A stretch of DNA of 6,142 bases, taken from RGIG8767 sp964531805 (GTDB taxonomy: Bacteria; Bacillota; Clostridia; Lachnospirales; Lachnospiraceae). Under the pieces are notes generated by a model, which ran no database searches, was not told the origin of the DNA, and saw only the letters and a list, made by a program, of their open reading frames with translations. The position numbers and the translations under genes are program-made. The DNA lies in assembly GCA_964531805.1 (NCBI GenBank), contig CAZHGE010000118.1, positions 1 to 6,142 on the forward strand, in the 5' to 3' direction. How positions within the stretch are numbered: position 1 is the first letter of the stretch; the number at the start of each line of letters is the position of its first letter. Of this stretch, positions 1-6,142 are shown in pieces.

Positions 1-46
1 AATAAGCTGTCTTCTATTTTATATTTTCTAATATGATATATATAAG

Positions 47-82
47 TGGGATAAAATCTATAAAATCACAAATTTTATCCCA
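47..82. repeat. 11-bp perfect inverted repeat, AT-rich, 14-nt spacer
   Basis: Bases 47-57 (TGGGATAAAAT) are the exact reverse complement of 72-82, with a 14-nt spacer. Neither strand has a T-run directly after the hairpin, so it is a poor intrinsic terminator. It lies downstream of the ddh terminator and so outside the ddh transcript. It could be an operator, or a leader hairpin for a gene beyond the left edge. The symmetry is seen directly; the role is unknown. Confidence 0.5.
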
Positions 83-85
83 TCA

Positions 86-91
86 CCTCCT
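86..91 (-). promoter_or_regulatory. Orphan Shine-Dalgarno-like sequence (AGGAGG)
   Basis: On the minus strand this reads AGGAGGTGAT, a near-complete match to the anti-Shine-Dalgarno end of 16S rRNA, followed at once by ATG GGA TAA. No usable reading frame opens: the nearby TTG and GTG codons run into stops within one to three codons. The match is good but there is no gene for it to serve, so it may be chance or a remnant. Confidence 0.25.
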
Positions 92-126
92 AAAAAAGAA
101 AAAAGGCACCTCAACAAGGTGCCTTT
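91..126 (-). terminator. Intrinsic terminator downstream of ddh
   Basis: A perfect 10-bp stem (102-111 pairs with 117-126; arm AAAGGCACCT) with a 5-nt loop is followed on the minus strand by a T-rich tract, TTTCTTTTTTA (101-91). This is a textbook rho-independent terminator oriented for leftward transcription. It sits about 55 nt after the ddh stop codon and marks the end of that transcript. On the plus strand only a three-T run follows the stem, so it should work mainly in one direction. Confidence 0.92.
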
Positions 127-180
127 CAAAATCTACAACATATATTAACTTAAATCCTTCACAATATAAGTAACTTTCTA

Positions 181-1161
181 TTACAACATATGTGCTCTTA
201 ATTCTGCACCATCAAGCGGGCTCATGTATGCAGGTGCAATGTCAAAGATTGTCTTACATCCTGTCATGCCTTCCTTTTTCATGCGGTATGCTGCTCTTGC
301 GCAGGCAACAATTACAGAAGCTGTGAATTCTGGGTTAGAATCTAACTTTAAACTGTATTCAATGATGTGGTTATGTTCCTCATTCCATCCTGTTTTACCG
401 CTGCGGATTACGAAGCCGCCATGAGGGATTCCACTATGGTCTCTTGCCAGTTCTTCTTCTGTAATGAAGTGAACGATTGTATCATAATCAGCAAAGTAAT
501 TTGGCATTTCTTTGATTTCTTTTTCAATTCTTGCTTTATCAGCGCCTTCTTCTGCTACAACAAAGCATTCACGAATGTGTTTATCACGTGTTGTAAGTTC
601 CGGATTTTCGCCATTTCTTACTTTTTCGAGAGCAGCTTCAACAGGAATTGTATACTGTTTTCCGTTCTTTACACCTTCTACACGACGGATTGCATCGGAG
701 TGTCCCTGGCTTACACCTTTTCCCCAAAATGTATAATCATTACCCTGTGGTAAAATGCAGTTTGCATATAAACGATTCAACGAAAACATTCCTGGATCCC
801 ATCCGCAGGAAATCACTGCAATGTTTCCATTTTCTTTTGCAGCTGCATCTACATTTGCAAAATGTTCCGGAATTCTTGCATGTGTATCAAAACTGTCTAC
901 TACATTAAAATACTTTGCATATTCCGGTGTCTGAACAGGAAGATCTGTCGCACTACCACCACAAAGGATTAAAACATCAATTTCATCCTTCATCTTAACA
1001 GCATCATCTACAGGATATACTTTTACGCCTTCTGTTAAGATCTTTACTGTGGAAGGATCTCTACGGCTGAATACTGCTGCAAGTTCCATATCCGGATTCT
1101 GCTTAATGGCACATTCAATGCCACGCCCTAAGTTACCATAGCCCATAATACCGATTTTCAT
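181..1161 (-). CDS. ddh: meso-diaminopimelate D-dehydrogenase (EC 1.4.1.16)
   Basis: This cytoplasmic enzyme catalyses the NADPH-dependent reductive amination of L-2-amino-6-oxopimelate (from tetrahydrodipicolinate) with ammonia to meso-DAP. That is the one-step branch of the lysine/peptidoglycan precursor pathway. The 326-residue length matches the family (about 320-330). An N-terminal Rossmann fold carries GYGNLG (7-12), followed by FSRRDP (31-36). Family signatures are CGGSATDLP (67-75), GWDPGMFSLNR (120-130), FWGKGVSQGHSDA (145-157) and PHGG (246-249). Aligned from memory with the Corynebacterium glutamicum enzyme, D92, D122, W146, T171 and R197 match its substrate-site residues D90, D120, W144, T169 and R195. 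The ATG at 1161 has AGGAGG 8 nt upstream. It lies 124 nt after the antiporter stop across a structured gap and ends at a strong terminator. The gene appears intact and the call is secure. Confidence 0.96.
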   Translation of the reverse strand: MKIGIMGYGNLGRGIECAIKQNPDMELAAVFSRRDPSTVKILTEGVKVYPVDDAVKMKDEIDVLILCGGSATDLPVQTPEYAKYFNVVDSFDTHARIPEHFANVDAAAKENGNIAVISCGWDPGMFSLNRLYANCILPQGNDYTFWGKGVSQGHSDAIRRVEGVKNGKQYTIPVEAALEKVRNGENPELTTRDKHIRECFVVAEEGADKARIEKEIKEMPNYFADYDTIVHFITEEELARDHSGIPHGGFVIRSGKTGWNEEHNHIIEYSLKLDSNPEFTASVIVACARAAYRMKKEGMTGCKTIFDIAPAYMSPLDGAELRAHML

Positions 1162-1169
1162 AACATTAC

Positions 1170-1175
1170 CCTCCT
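1170..1175 (-). promoter_or_regulatory. Ribosome binding site of ddh
   Basis: A perfect AGGAGG sits 8 nt before the ddh ATG at 1161. A second ATG at 1166 is only 3 nt from it, is out of frame, and encodes M-L-stop; its TGA overlaps the ddh ATG (ATGA). The 8-nt spacing and the family N-terminus (MKIGIMGYGN) favour the start at 1161. Confidence 0.85.
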
Positions 1176-1193
1176 AAAAATTTAATTATGAAG

Positions 1194-1216
1194 GAAGAAT
1201 GCCTATGGCATTCTTC
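1194..1216. repeat. 10-bp perfect hairpin with 3-nt loop in the ddh leader
   Basis: Bases 1194-1203 (GAAGAATGCC) pair perfectly with 1207-1216 around a TAT loop on the plus strand (ATA on the minus strand). After it the minus strand reads CTTCATAATTAAATTTTT, which is AT-rich but has no T-run directly at the stem base. It could be a weak terminator for the antiporter transcript, a 3' stabilising hairpin, or a leader element of ddh, whose ribosome binding site begins 19 nt further on. The hairpin is seen directly; the function is open. Confidence 0.6.
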
Positions 1217-1285
1217 AACATGAGATTTAGAAAATATTAGTCTGTGTTTTTTACAGACTTAGATTTTCTTCTCTTGTTTCATGTT
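1217..1285. repeat. 69-nt interrupted palindrome between antiporter and ddh
   Basis: Three nested perfect 7-bp arms are visible: 1217-1223 with 1279-1285 (AACATGA/TCATGTT), 1229-1235 with 1263-1269 (AGAAAAT/ATTTTCT), and 1239-1245 with 1253-1259 (AGTCTGT/ACAGACT, 7-nt loop). The arms are separated by small internal loops. The structure starts directly after the antiporter TGA and abuts the next hairpin at 1216/1217. No T-run follows it on the minus strand, so it is not a classical terminator. It may protect the 3' end of the antiporter mRNA or separate its expression from that of ddh. Confidence 0.55.
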
Positions 1286-2515
1286 TCATGCCTCTTCGCG
1301 TTCCTGTTTATACAAGAATGCACTATTCTCACGTCTTGGATCACCTGCATCTTCTTTATTAAACAACAATTTCAGTAAAATTGGTGTCGAAATGGAAGAT
1401 ACAATGATTAATAAAATAACGGATGTAAAATATACCGGTGAAAGAAGTCCAACTGCAAGACCTTTCTGGGATACGATTAATGCTACTTCCCCTCTGGTCA
1501 TCATACCAATACCTATTTTTAATGAATCCATTGTATTAAAACGGCATAAGCGCGATACAATTCCACATCCTATAATTTTTGTAATCAATGCTACAATTAC
1601 AAAACCAATAGAAAATAATAAAATGTCTCCATTTATATTATCAATGTTGGTTTTAAGACCGATACTTGCAAAGAAAACCGGACCAAATAACATATAGGAA
1701 TTGATATCCATCTTTTCTGCAATATATTCTGAATCACGAATAGAACAAAGAATAATACCGGCTACATAAGCACCTGTAATATCTGCGATTCCAAAATAAG
1801 ATTCTGCTATGTAAGATAAAGCCAGACAATAAGCCAAACCGGCAATTGGAATACGTCTTGTATGCGGATAACGGTTATCCACCCATTTAAATATTTTGTA
1901 AGAAATAAAACCAACTACCAATGCAAATGCAAAGAACAGCAATGTGTTGATCACAACAGATGATGGTTTTGTTTCCGGATTTTTAAATGCAATGACAAAA
2001 GTAAGAACAATAATACCAATTACATCATCAATAATAGCAGCACTTAAAATTGTTGTACCTACTTTTCCTTTTAACTTACCTAATTCCTTTAAGGACTGCA
2101 CCGTAATGCTGACAGATGTTGCTGTCATAATAACACCTATAAATACAGCTGTGAAGAATTTTTCTGAACCCCATGGAGCCACTCCATAAAATCCCATATA
2201 AAGCAAAGTACCGCCAACCAGTGGAACAAATACACCGGCACAGGCAATTAATAAAGCAATCGGTCCTGTTTTTAACAAATCCTTCAAATTGGTTTCCAAA
2301 CCGGCAGAAAACATAAGTAAAATAACACCTATTTCTGCCATTTGTACTAAGAAATCTGACTGTTGTACAATTCCTAATACACAAGGACCAATTAAAAGTC
2401 CGGCAACAATTTCTCCTACAACCTGTGGAGCTTTTAACTTACGGGCAACAATTCCCATAAATTTCGCAGCAATTACAATAATCGCCAAATCCTTTAGTAT
2501 CTCATACGATTCCAT
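1286..2515 (-). CDS. CPA2-family cation/proton antiporter, NapA/GerN-like Na+/H+ antiporter
   Basis: This integral membrane protein should exchange Na+ (possibly K+) for H+ in cytoplasmic pH and salt homeostasis. Its 409 residues are mostly hydrophobic segments, about 12 membrane helices, as in the Na_H_Exchanger family. Visible landmarks are the N-terminal KAPQVVGEIVAGLLIGP (28-44), the LMFSAGLE helix (67-74), TATSVSITV (131-139) in the position of the unwound helix 4, the ion-binding pair D163-D164 in AAIIDDVIGI, GAYVAG (248-253), K313 in ITKIIG, and RGEVALIV (341-348). The Asp-Asp pair with a lysine in the later helix resembles electrogenic NapA rather than KefB/KefC. It ends in a short charged tail without an RCK/TrkA-N domain. 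The ATG at 2515 has TGAGGAGAGG just upstream (AGGAG 8 nt away). It follows dgt by 84 nt with no clear terminator, so co-transcription is plausible. The family is sure; the exact ion is inferred. Confidence 0.9.
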   Translation of the reverse strand: MESYEILKDLAIIVIAAKFMGIVARKLKAPQVVGEIVAGLLIGPCVLGIVQQSDFLVQMAEIGVILLMFSAGLETNLKDLLKTGPIALLIACAGVFVPLVGGTLLYMGFYGVAPWGSEKFFTAVFIGVIMTATSVSITVQSLKELGKLKGKVGTTILSAAIIDDVIGIIVLTFVIAFKNPETKPSSVVINTLLFFAFALVVGFISYKIFKWVDNRYPHTRRIPIAGLAYCLALSYIAESYFGIADITGAYVAGIILCSIRDSEYIAEKMDINSYMLFGPVFFASIGLKTNIDNINGDILLFSIGFVIVALITKIIGCGIVSRLCRFNTMDSLKIGIGMMTRGEVALIVSQKGLAVGLLSPVYFTSVILLIIVSSISTPILLKLLFNKEDAGDPRRENSAFLYKQEREEA

Positions 2516-2599
2516 TTTTTCCTCTCCTCATAATTAAAATATATAGAATCAACAAGTTACATTGATTATGTAGCTTATGATCATTCACAAATACTAATT

Positions 2600-4012
2600 T
2601 TATATTATCCCCTTTAATTCCTGATACAAATTCTTTGCAAAATTATCCGTCATTCCACAAACATAATCTGTTACCAAAAGCAAACGAAGGTATAATTTTT
2701 CTTCTTCTGAACAATCTTTTGAAAAATGATGGTAGATTCTCTTATAATCTTCCGATATAAGAGAAATCCATTTTGTATGTATATCAGAAAGTTTTACTTC
2801 CGTATCGTAATATAATACCGCATCTACAAATTTGTCCAGTAAAAAATCAAGAATAGACTTAGCAGCTATTTCCAATTTATAAATTGGTTTTGATATAAAA
2901 GCATATTGATATGCTATATCTCCCATTGCTTTCATCATTTTTTCCACGCCAGTACCATAAAAAAGATCCTTTTTATAAGTACCAGCCATAATTTCATCAT
3001 AATGATCGATAAAATTATCCGATGCAGCAAATAACATATTCCCCTGAATACTTACCACCCAGTTCTGTACTGCGTATACATCCGGTTGTTCATACCCATT
3101 TCTTAAAGCCTTATCATATTTCTTTTCCAAAATACCAATCATTTTACCATAATCATTATTTTCATCACCGGATTCCATACGTTTTTTCAATTCATTCAGT
3201 AAAAGACTGTAGGAAATACATCCTTTTTTCAATGCATCTTCTATATCCGCTGTTTTATAAGCAATATCATCTGCTGCTTCCAATAAAAATGCAAGCGGAT
3301 GACGTTTTCCATTAGTAGAAAGTGATGTCTGTAAATTTTCAAAAGTATTTCTGTCCGCATAGAAATATCCCATCTTTTTAGTACGGATATCACCACTTTT
3401 TTTATCAATTTCTACAGAAGAAACAGGATACTTAATAATCGTTCCTAAGAGTGCTTTTGTTAAATTCATTCCGTTTTCATCTACTAAAAAATGAAGTTTA
3501 GAAACCACGCGGAGTGCCTGGGTATTTCCTTCAAAATGATAAAAATCATTCTGCATCTGATTGGATAAAACTTCTATTACACGCTTTCCATTAAAATAAA
3601 GTAAAGGAAGATTATCCTTAAACCAATCCTGAATGACGGTTTCTCCAAAATGTCCAAAAGGTGGATTTCCTATATCATGTAAAAGTCCTGCACATTGCAA
3701 AATTGTACAAATATCTTCTTTCATCTGCATAGTAAAAGAAGGATCTTTTTTCTCCCGGATAATTTTTTCTCCCACATTCTGTCCTAATGATCTTGCAAAA
3801 GAAGAAACTTCTAAAGAATGAGTCAGACGGGTTCTAATATAATCGCTTTTATCAAGAGGAAAAACCTGAGTTTTATCCTGTAATCTTCTAAAAGAGGCAC
3901 TTCCAATAATTCTATGGTAATCTTTCTCAAATTCCGTGCGCAAATCTCTTGTTGTAGTACTTTTTTGAAAACTTCTTATACGGTCACCCGATAATAATTC
4001 ATTCCAATTCAT
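2600..4012 (-). CDS. dgt: Deoxyguanosinetriphosphate triphosphohydrolase (dGTPase, HD domain)
   Basis: This cytoplasmic enzyme hydrolyses dGTP, and in many homologues other dNTPs, to the deoxynucleoside and tripolyphosphate, so it limits dNTP pools. The 470 residues are close to the E. coli Dgt type (505) and longer than the short dGTPase-like proteins. The N-terminal FRRLQDKTQVFPL (41-53) and TRLTHSLEV (61-69) are characteristic. Metal and catalytic residues of the HD domain are visible: H65, H112-D113 in LLHDIGNPPFGHFGE (111-125), H121, E124, and the D248-D249 pair in LEAADDIAY. EGNTQ (161-165) corresponds to the usual EGNAQ motif, and YVCGMTDNFA (450-459) to the conserved C-terminal motif. 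The ATG at 4012 has AGGAG (4018-4022) 5 nt upstream. It lies between gyrA and the antiporter on the same strand; the palindromes before it suggest that its expression is at least partly separate from gyrA. It appears intact. Confidence 0.94.
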   Translation of the reverse strand: MNWNELLSGDRIRSFQKSTTTRDLRTEFEKDYHRIIGSASFRRLQDKTQVFPLDKSDYIRTRLTHSLEVSSFARSLGQNVGEKIIREKKDPSFTMQMKEDICTILQCAGLLHDIGNPPFGHFGETVIQDWFKDNLPLLYFNGKRVIEVLSNQMQNDFYHFEGNTQALRVVSKLHFLVDENGMNLTKALLGTIIKYPVSSVEIDKKSGDIRTKKMGYFYADRNTFENLQTSLSTNGKRHPLAFLLEAADDIAYKTADIEDALKKGCISYSLLLNELKKRMESGDENNDYGKMIGILEKKYDKALRNGYEQPDVYAVQNWVVSIQGNMLFAASDNFIDHYDEIMAGTYKKDLFYGTGVEKMMKAMGDIAYQYAFISKPIYKLEIAAKSILDFLLDKFVDAVLYYDTEVKLSDIHTKWISLISEDYKRIYHHFSKDCSEEEKLYLRLLLVTDYVCGMTDNFAKNLYQELKGII

Positions 4013-4022
4013 ATAAACTCCT

Positions 4023-4049
4023 AAAATTCATAATATTTTTATGAATTTT
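4023..4049. repeat. 11-bp AT-rich palindrome next to the dgt ribosome binding site
   Basis: Bases 4023-4033 (AAAATTCATAA) are the exact reverse complement of 4039-4049, with a 5-nt spacer. The palindrome abuts AGGAG (4018-4022) of dgt and overlaps the weak -10 candidate given separately. It could be a repressor-type operator, a leader hairpin affecting access to the ribosome binding site, or part of a bipartite terminator. The symmetry is certain, the role is not. Confidence 0.5.
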
Positions 4050-4066
4050 TAACGCCCTTTAGTCAG
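4038..4066 (-). promoter_or_regulatory. Weak candidate promoter for dgt
   Basis: On the minus strand a -35-like CTGACT (4066-4061, 4 of 6 matches to TTGACA) and a -10-like CATAAA (4043-4038, 4 of 6 to TATAAT) are separated by exactly 17 nt. The -35 element lies within the loop and stem of the gyrA-dgt hairpin. In AT-rich DNA such matches arise by chance, so this is only a candidate. Confidence 0.2.
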
Positions 4067-4077
4067 ACTAAAGGGCG
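4045..4077 (-). terminator. Probable gyrA terminator (GC-rich hairpin, weak T-tract)
   Basis: An 11-bp perfect stem (4053-4063 with 4067-4077; arm CGCCCTTTAGT) closes a 3-nt loop 11 nt after the gyrA stop codon. It is the most GC-rich stable hairpin in this AT-rich gap, and its placement fits an intrinsic terminator. On the minus strand the sequence after it is TTAAAAATT, so the T-tract is short and broken. Termination may therefore be partial, allowing read-through into dgt. The plus-strand side (TTATTCTTAATTATT) is more T-rich, but no plus-strand gene is visible that would use it. Confidence 0.55.
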
Positions 4078-4088
4078 CTTATTCTTAA

Positions 4089-6142
4089 TTATTCGTCCAG
4101 TGTTTCACTTTCAGCGACACCTTCGTCACCGCTTTCCTGTTCACTTTCTTTTATTTCATCATCGCTTAATTCCTGAGTGCCGTCAGAAACTTTTTCCCTA
4201 ACTTTAGCAATCTTAGCAACTTTTACTTTAGAATCTAGATTAATCATCTTCACACCAGAAGTAATTCTGCCTAAAGTAGAAATATCTTCCATACGAAGCT
4301 GAATAATAATTCCTTCTGTAGTAATCATCATAATCTCATGTTCATCTGTAACCGCTTTAACACCAACTACATAGCCGGTCTTATCTGTTACTTTATAACA
4401 CTTAACACCCTTACCACCACGATACTGTATCTTAAATTCTTCTAAGTAAGTACGTTTTCCTAATCCATTTTCAGATACAATCAGTAAAGAATCTCCCTGG
4501 TGATCTAACTGCATACCTACAATTTCATCACCATCATCTAAATTCATACCGATGACACCCATAGTCATTCGACCAGTTGCTCTGACATCTGTCTCCTTAA
4601 AGCGTATACACATACCATATTTGGTTACAAGGAAAATATGAGTATCTCTATCCGTACTCTTAACTTCAATCAATTCATCATCATCACGAAGATTAATAGC
4701 TGCAAGACCATTCTTACGGATGTTGCTGTATTCCATAATAGAAGTTTTCTTTACAATACCTTTTTTAGTTACCATAAAGAGATTTCTATTTTCATCATAA
4801 TCTTCAATTGGGATCAATGCTGAAATCTTTTCTCCCGGATTAAGCTGTAAGAGATTAACAATAGCTGTTCCTCTTGCAGTTCTTCCTGCTTCTGGAATCT
4901 CATAAGCTTTCATACGGTATACACGACCCATATTGGTAAAGAACATCAGATAATTATGAGTAGAAGTCATAAGCAGATCTTCAATATAATCATCTTCAAT
5001 GGTCTGCATACCTTTAATTCCCTTTCCTCCACGATTTTGTGAATGGAAATTATCCACTGTCATACGTTTGATATAACCAAGACTAGTCATAGCAATAACT
5101 GTATTTTCATTAGGAATTAAATCTTCCATACTGATATCAGACTCATCATAACCTATCTGGCTTCTTCTGTCATCACCAAATCGATCCGATACTTCCATAA
5201 TTTCTTCACGAATTACACCAAGCAATAATTTTTCATCTGCTAAAATTGCTTCTAATTCTGCAATTTTTGCTATTAATTCCTGGTGTTCGTTTTCAATCTT
5301 TTCTCTTTCCAAACCTGTTAACTGACGGAGTCTCATATCCGCAATTGCCTGAGCTTGTACTTCTGTAAGTCCAAAACGTTCCATTAAGCGTTCTTTTGCT
5401 TCCTGAGTATTTTTTGAACTTCTCATAATCTTGATTACTTCATCAATATAATCAAGTGCAATCAACAAACCTTGTAAAATATGATCACGTTCTTCTGCTT
5501 TATTAAGATCATATTTTGTTCTTCTGGTTACTACATCTTCCTGATGCTTTAAATAATATGTAAGCATATCCAGAAGATTCATAATCTTAGGCTCATTATT
5601 AACAAGAGCAAGCATAATCATACCATAGCTATCCTGCAGCTGTGTATGTTTATATAATTTTTTTAATACAATATTGGCATTTACATCACGGCGTAATTCA
5701 ATGACTACACGCATACCTTCACGAGATGATTCATCACGAAGATCTGTAATACCATCAATTTTCTTTTCTTTATGAAGCTCAGCAATCTTTTCAATTAACT
5801 TTGCTTTATTTACCATATATGGTAATTCAGTAACAATAATCTGTGACTTACCATTTGGAAGAGTATCAATATTTGTAACGGCACGAACAATAACTTTACC
5901 ACGACCGGTACGATAAGCTTCTTCCGCACCTCTTGTACCTAAAATAACAGCTCCTGTTGGAAAATCAGGTGCTTTTACAAGTGGAAGTACTTCTTCAATA
6001 TCCGTATCTCTGTCTTCTTCCACGCGATTATCAATAATCTTAACAACAGCACTAATTACTTCACGGAGATTATGAGGTGGAATATTTGTAGCCATACCTA
6101 CCGCAATACCAGTAGTACCATTTACTAAAAGGTTTGGATAAC
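4089..6142 (-). CDS. gyrA: DNA gyrase subunit A, 5'-truncated by the window edge
   Basis: GyrA is the DNA breakage-reunion subunit of the A2B2 type II topoisomerase that introduces negative supercoils. The visible part has 683 residues and no start; the frame stays open to the right edge and upstream of the first internal ATG (6095) reads YPNLLVNGTTGIAVG, clear GyrA sequence. About 160-170 N-terminal residues, including the catalytic Tyr and the quinolone region, lie outside. Counting from that ATG: the MATNIPPHNL core, EEAYRTGRGK (58-67), a tower/coiled-coil region around 195-310, then the beta-pinwheel C-terminal domain (about 330-632). The GyrA box QNRGGKG (353-359) starts that domain and marks gyrase rather than topoisomerase IV ParC; a second box-like QYRGGKG is at 557-563. 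The protein ends in a highly acidic tail (636-668). gyrA usually follows gyrB near the origin in Firmicutes, but gyrB is not visible here. Confidence 0.97.
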   Translation of the reverse strand, partial: YPNLLVNGTTGIAVGMATNIPPHNLREVISAVVKIIDNRVEEDRDTDIEEVLPLVKAPDFPTGAVILGTRGAEEAYRTGRGKVIVRAVTNIDTLPNGKSQIIVTELPYMVNKAKLIEKIAELHKEKKIDGITDLRDESSREGMRVVIELRRDVNANIVLKKLYKHTQLQDSYGMIMLALVNNEPKIMNLLDMLTYYLKHQEDVVTRRTKYDLNKAEERDHILQGLLIALDYIDEVIKIMRSSKNTQEAKERLMERFGLTEVQAQAIADMRLRQLTGLEREKIENEHQELIAKIAELEAILADEKLLLGVIREEIMEVSDRFGDDRRSQIGYDESDISMEDLIPNENTVIAMTSLGYIKRMTVDNFHSQNRGGKGIKGMQTIEDDYIEDLLMTSTHNYLMFFTNMGRVYRMKAYEIPEAGRTARGTAIVNLLQLNPGEKISALIPIEDYDENRNLFMVTKKGIVKKTSIMEYSNIRKNGLAAINLRDDDELIEVKSTDRDTHIFLVTKYGMCIRFKETDVRATGRMTMGVIGMNLDDGDEIVGMQLDHQGDSLLIVSENGLGKRTYLEEFKIQYRGGKGVKCYKVTDKTGYVVGVKAVTDEHEIMMITTEGIIIQLRMEDISTLGRITSGVKMINLDSKVKVAKIAKVREKVSDGTQELSDDEIKESEQESGDEGVAESETLDE

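Noticed and set aside
1..36. Possible end of a plus-strand gene entering from the left (open frame to TGA at 34-36)
   Set aside because: Only 11 codons are visible, with no recognisable sequence. An open frame that short is expected by chance.
81..91. Plus-strand ATCACCTCCT resembling the 3' end of 16S rRNA
   Set aside because: The conserved 16S sequence that should precede it is absent, so this is only the complement of an SD-like sequence.
367..753. 128-codon plus-strand open frame opposite ddh, rich in Cys and Phe
   Set aside because: Its composition is what the complement of ddh codons gives in that frame. ddh itself is unambiguous across the same bases.
1162..1285. Dedicated promoter for ddh (TTGAAG and CATAAT on the minus strand)
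   Set aside because: The hexamers are about 22 nt apart, too far for a standard sigma-70-type promoter, and other pairs match poorly.
1281..1697. 138-codon plus-strand open frame opposite the antiporter 3' end
   Set aside because: It is antisense to well-supported coding sequence, has no recognisable domain, and lacks a good ribosome binding site. It is a shadow of the real gene.
2076..2384. 102-codon minus-strand open frame inside the antiporter gene in another frame
   Set aside because: It is rich in Cys and Arg with no family likeness, and the antiporter frame is continuous through the same stretch, so there is no sign of a frameshift.
2516..2599. Promoter or terminator between dgt and the antiporter (6-bp repeat AATCAA/TTGATT at 2547-2567; TATATT and TTGTTG matches)
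   Set aside because: The stem is short and AT-only apart from one GC pair, and the promoter-like hexamers are at wrong spacings (13-14 nt). Apart from the antiporter ribosome binding site I see nothing convincing in this gap.
1..6142. Mobile element, CRISPR array, tRNA or toxin-antitoxin pair
   Set aside because: No transposase, regularly spaced repeats, tRNA cloverleaf or paired small genes are visible. Base and codon use look uniform, so there is no sign of transferred DNA.

Overview
The window looks like ordinary chromosomal housekeeping DNA from a low-GC Firmicute. An anaerobic Clostridia of the Lachnospiraceae type is my best guess. That rests on the strongly AT-rich sequence with AT-ending codons, the strong AGGAG-type ribosome binding sites, a diaminopimelate dehydrogenase, and the general look of the proteins; it is an inference, not an identification. 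All four genes I can support lie on the minus strand, so transcription runs from right to left.

From right to left: the 3' four fifths of gyrA (6142 to 4089; its N-terminus lies outside the window); a 76-base gap with two perfect palindromes; a dGTPase gene, dgt (4012 to 2600); an 84-base gap with no convincing terminator; a NapA/GerN-like Na+/H+ antiporter of the CPA2 family (2515 to 1286); a 124-base gap that is largely taken up by inverted repeats; and meso-diaminopimelate dehydrogenase, ddh (1161 to 181). A clear intrinsic terminator at 91-126 follows ddh. The leftmost 90 bases hold no supported gene, only an 11-bp inverted repeat and an orphan Shine-Dalgarno-like sequence.

The genes do not form one pathway. 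Gyrase (supercoiling) and dGTPase (dNTP pool control) both concern DNA replication, and gyrA in Firmicutes is usually near oriC, so the window may be close to the origin. The antiporter handles Na+/pH homeostasis. Ddh makes meso-DAP for peptidoglycan and lysine in a single step. dgt and the antiporter could share a transcript; whether ddh joins it depends on the structured gap before it.

I found no new multi-gene system, mobile element, CRISPR array or RNA gene. The observations most worth a second look are non-coding: the nested hairpins in the antiporter-ddh gap, the paired palindromes before dgt, and the palindrome plus orphan ribosome binding site at the left edge. The strongly acidic GyrA tail is also worth noting.
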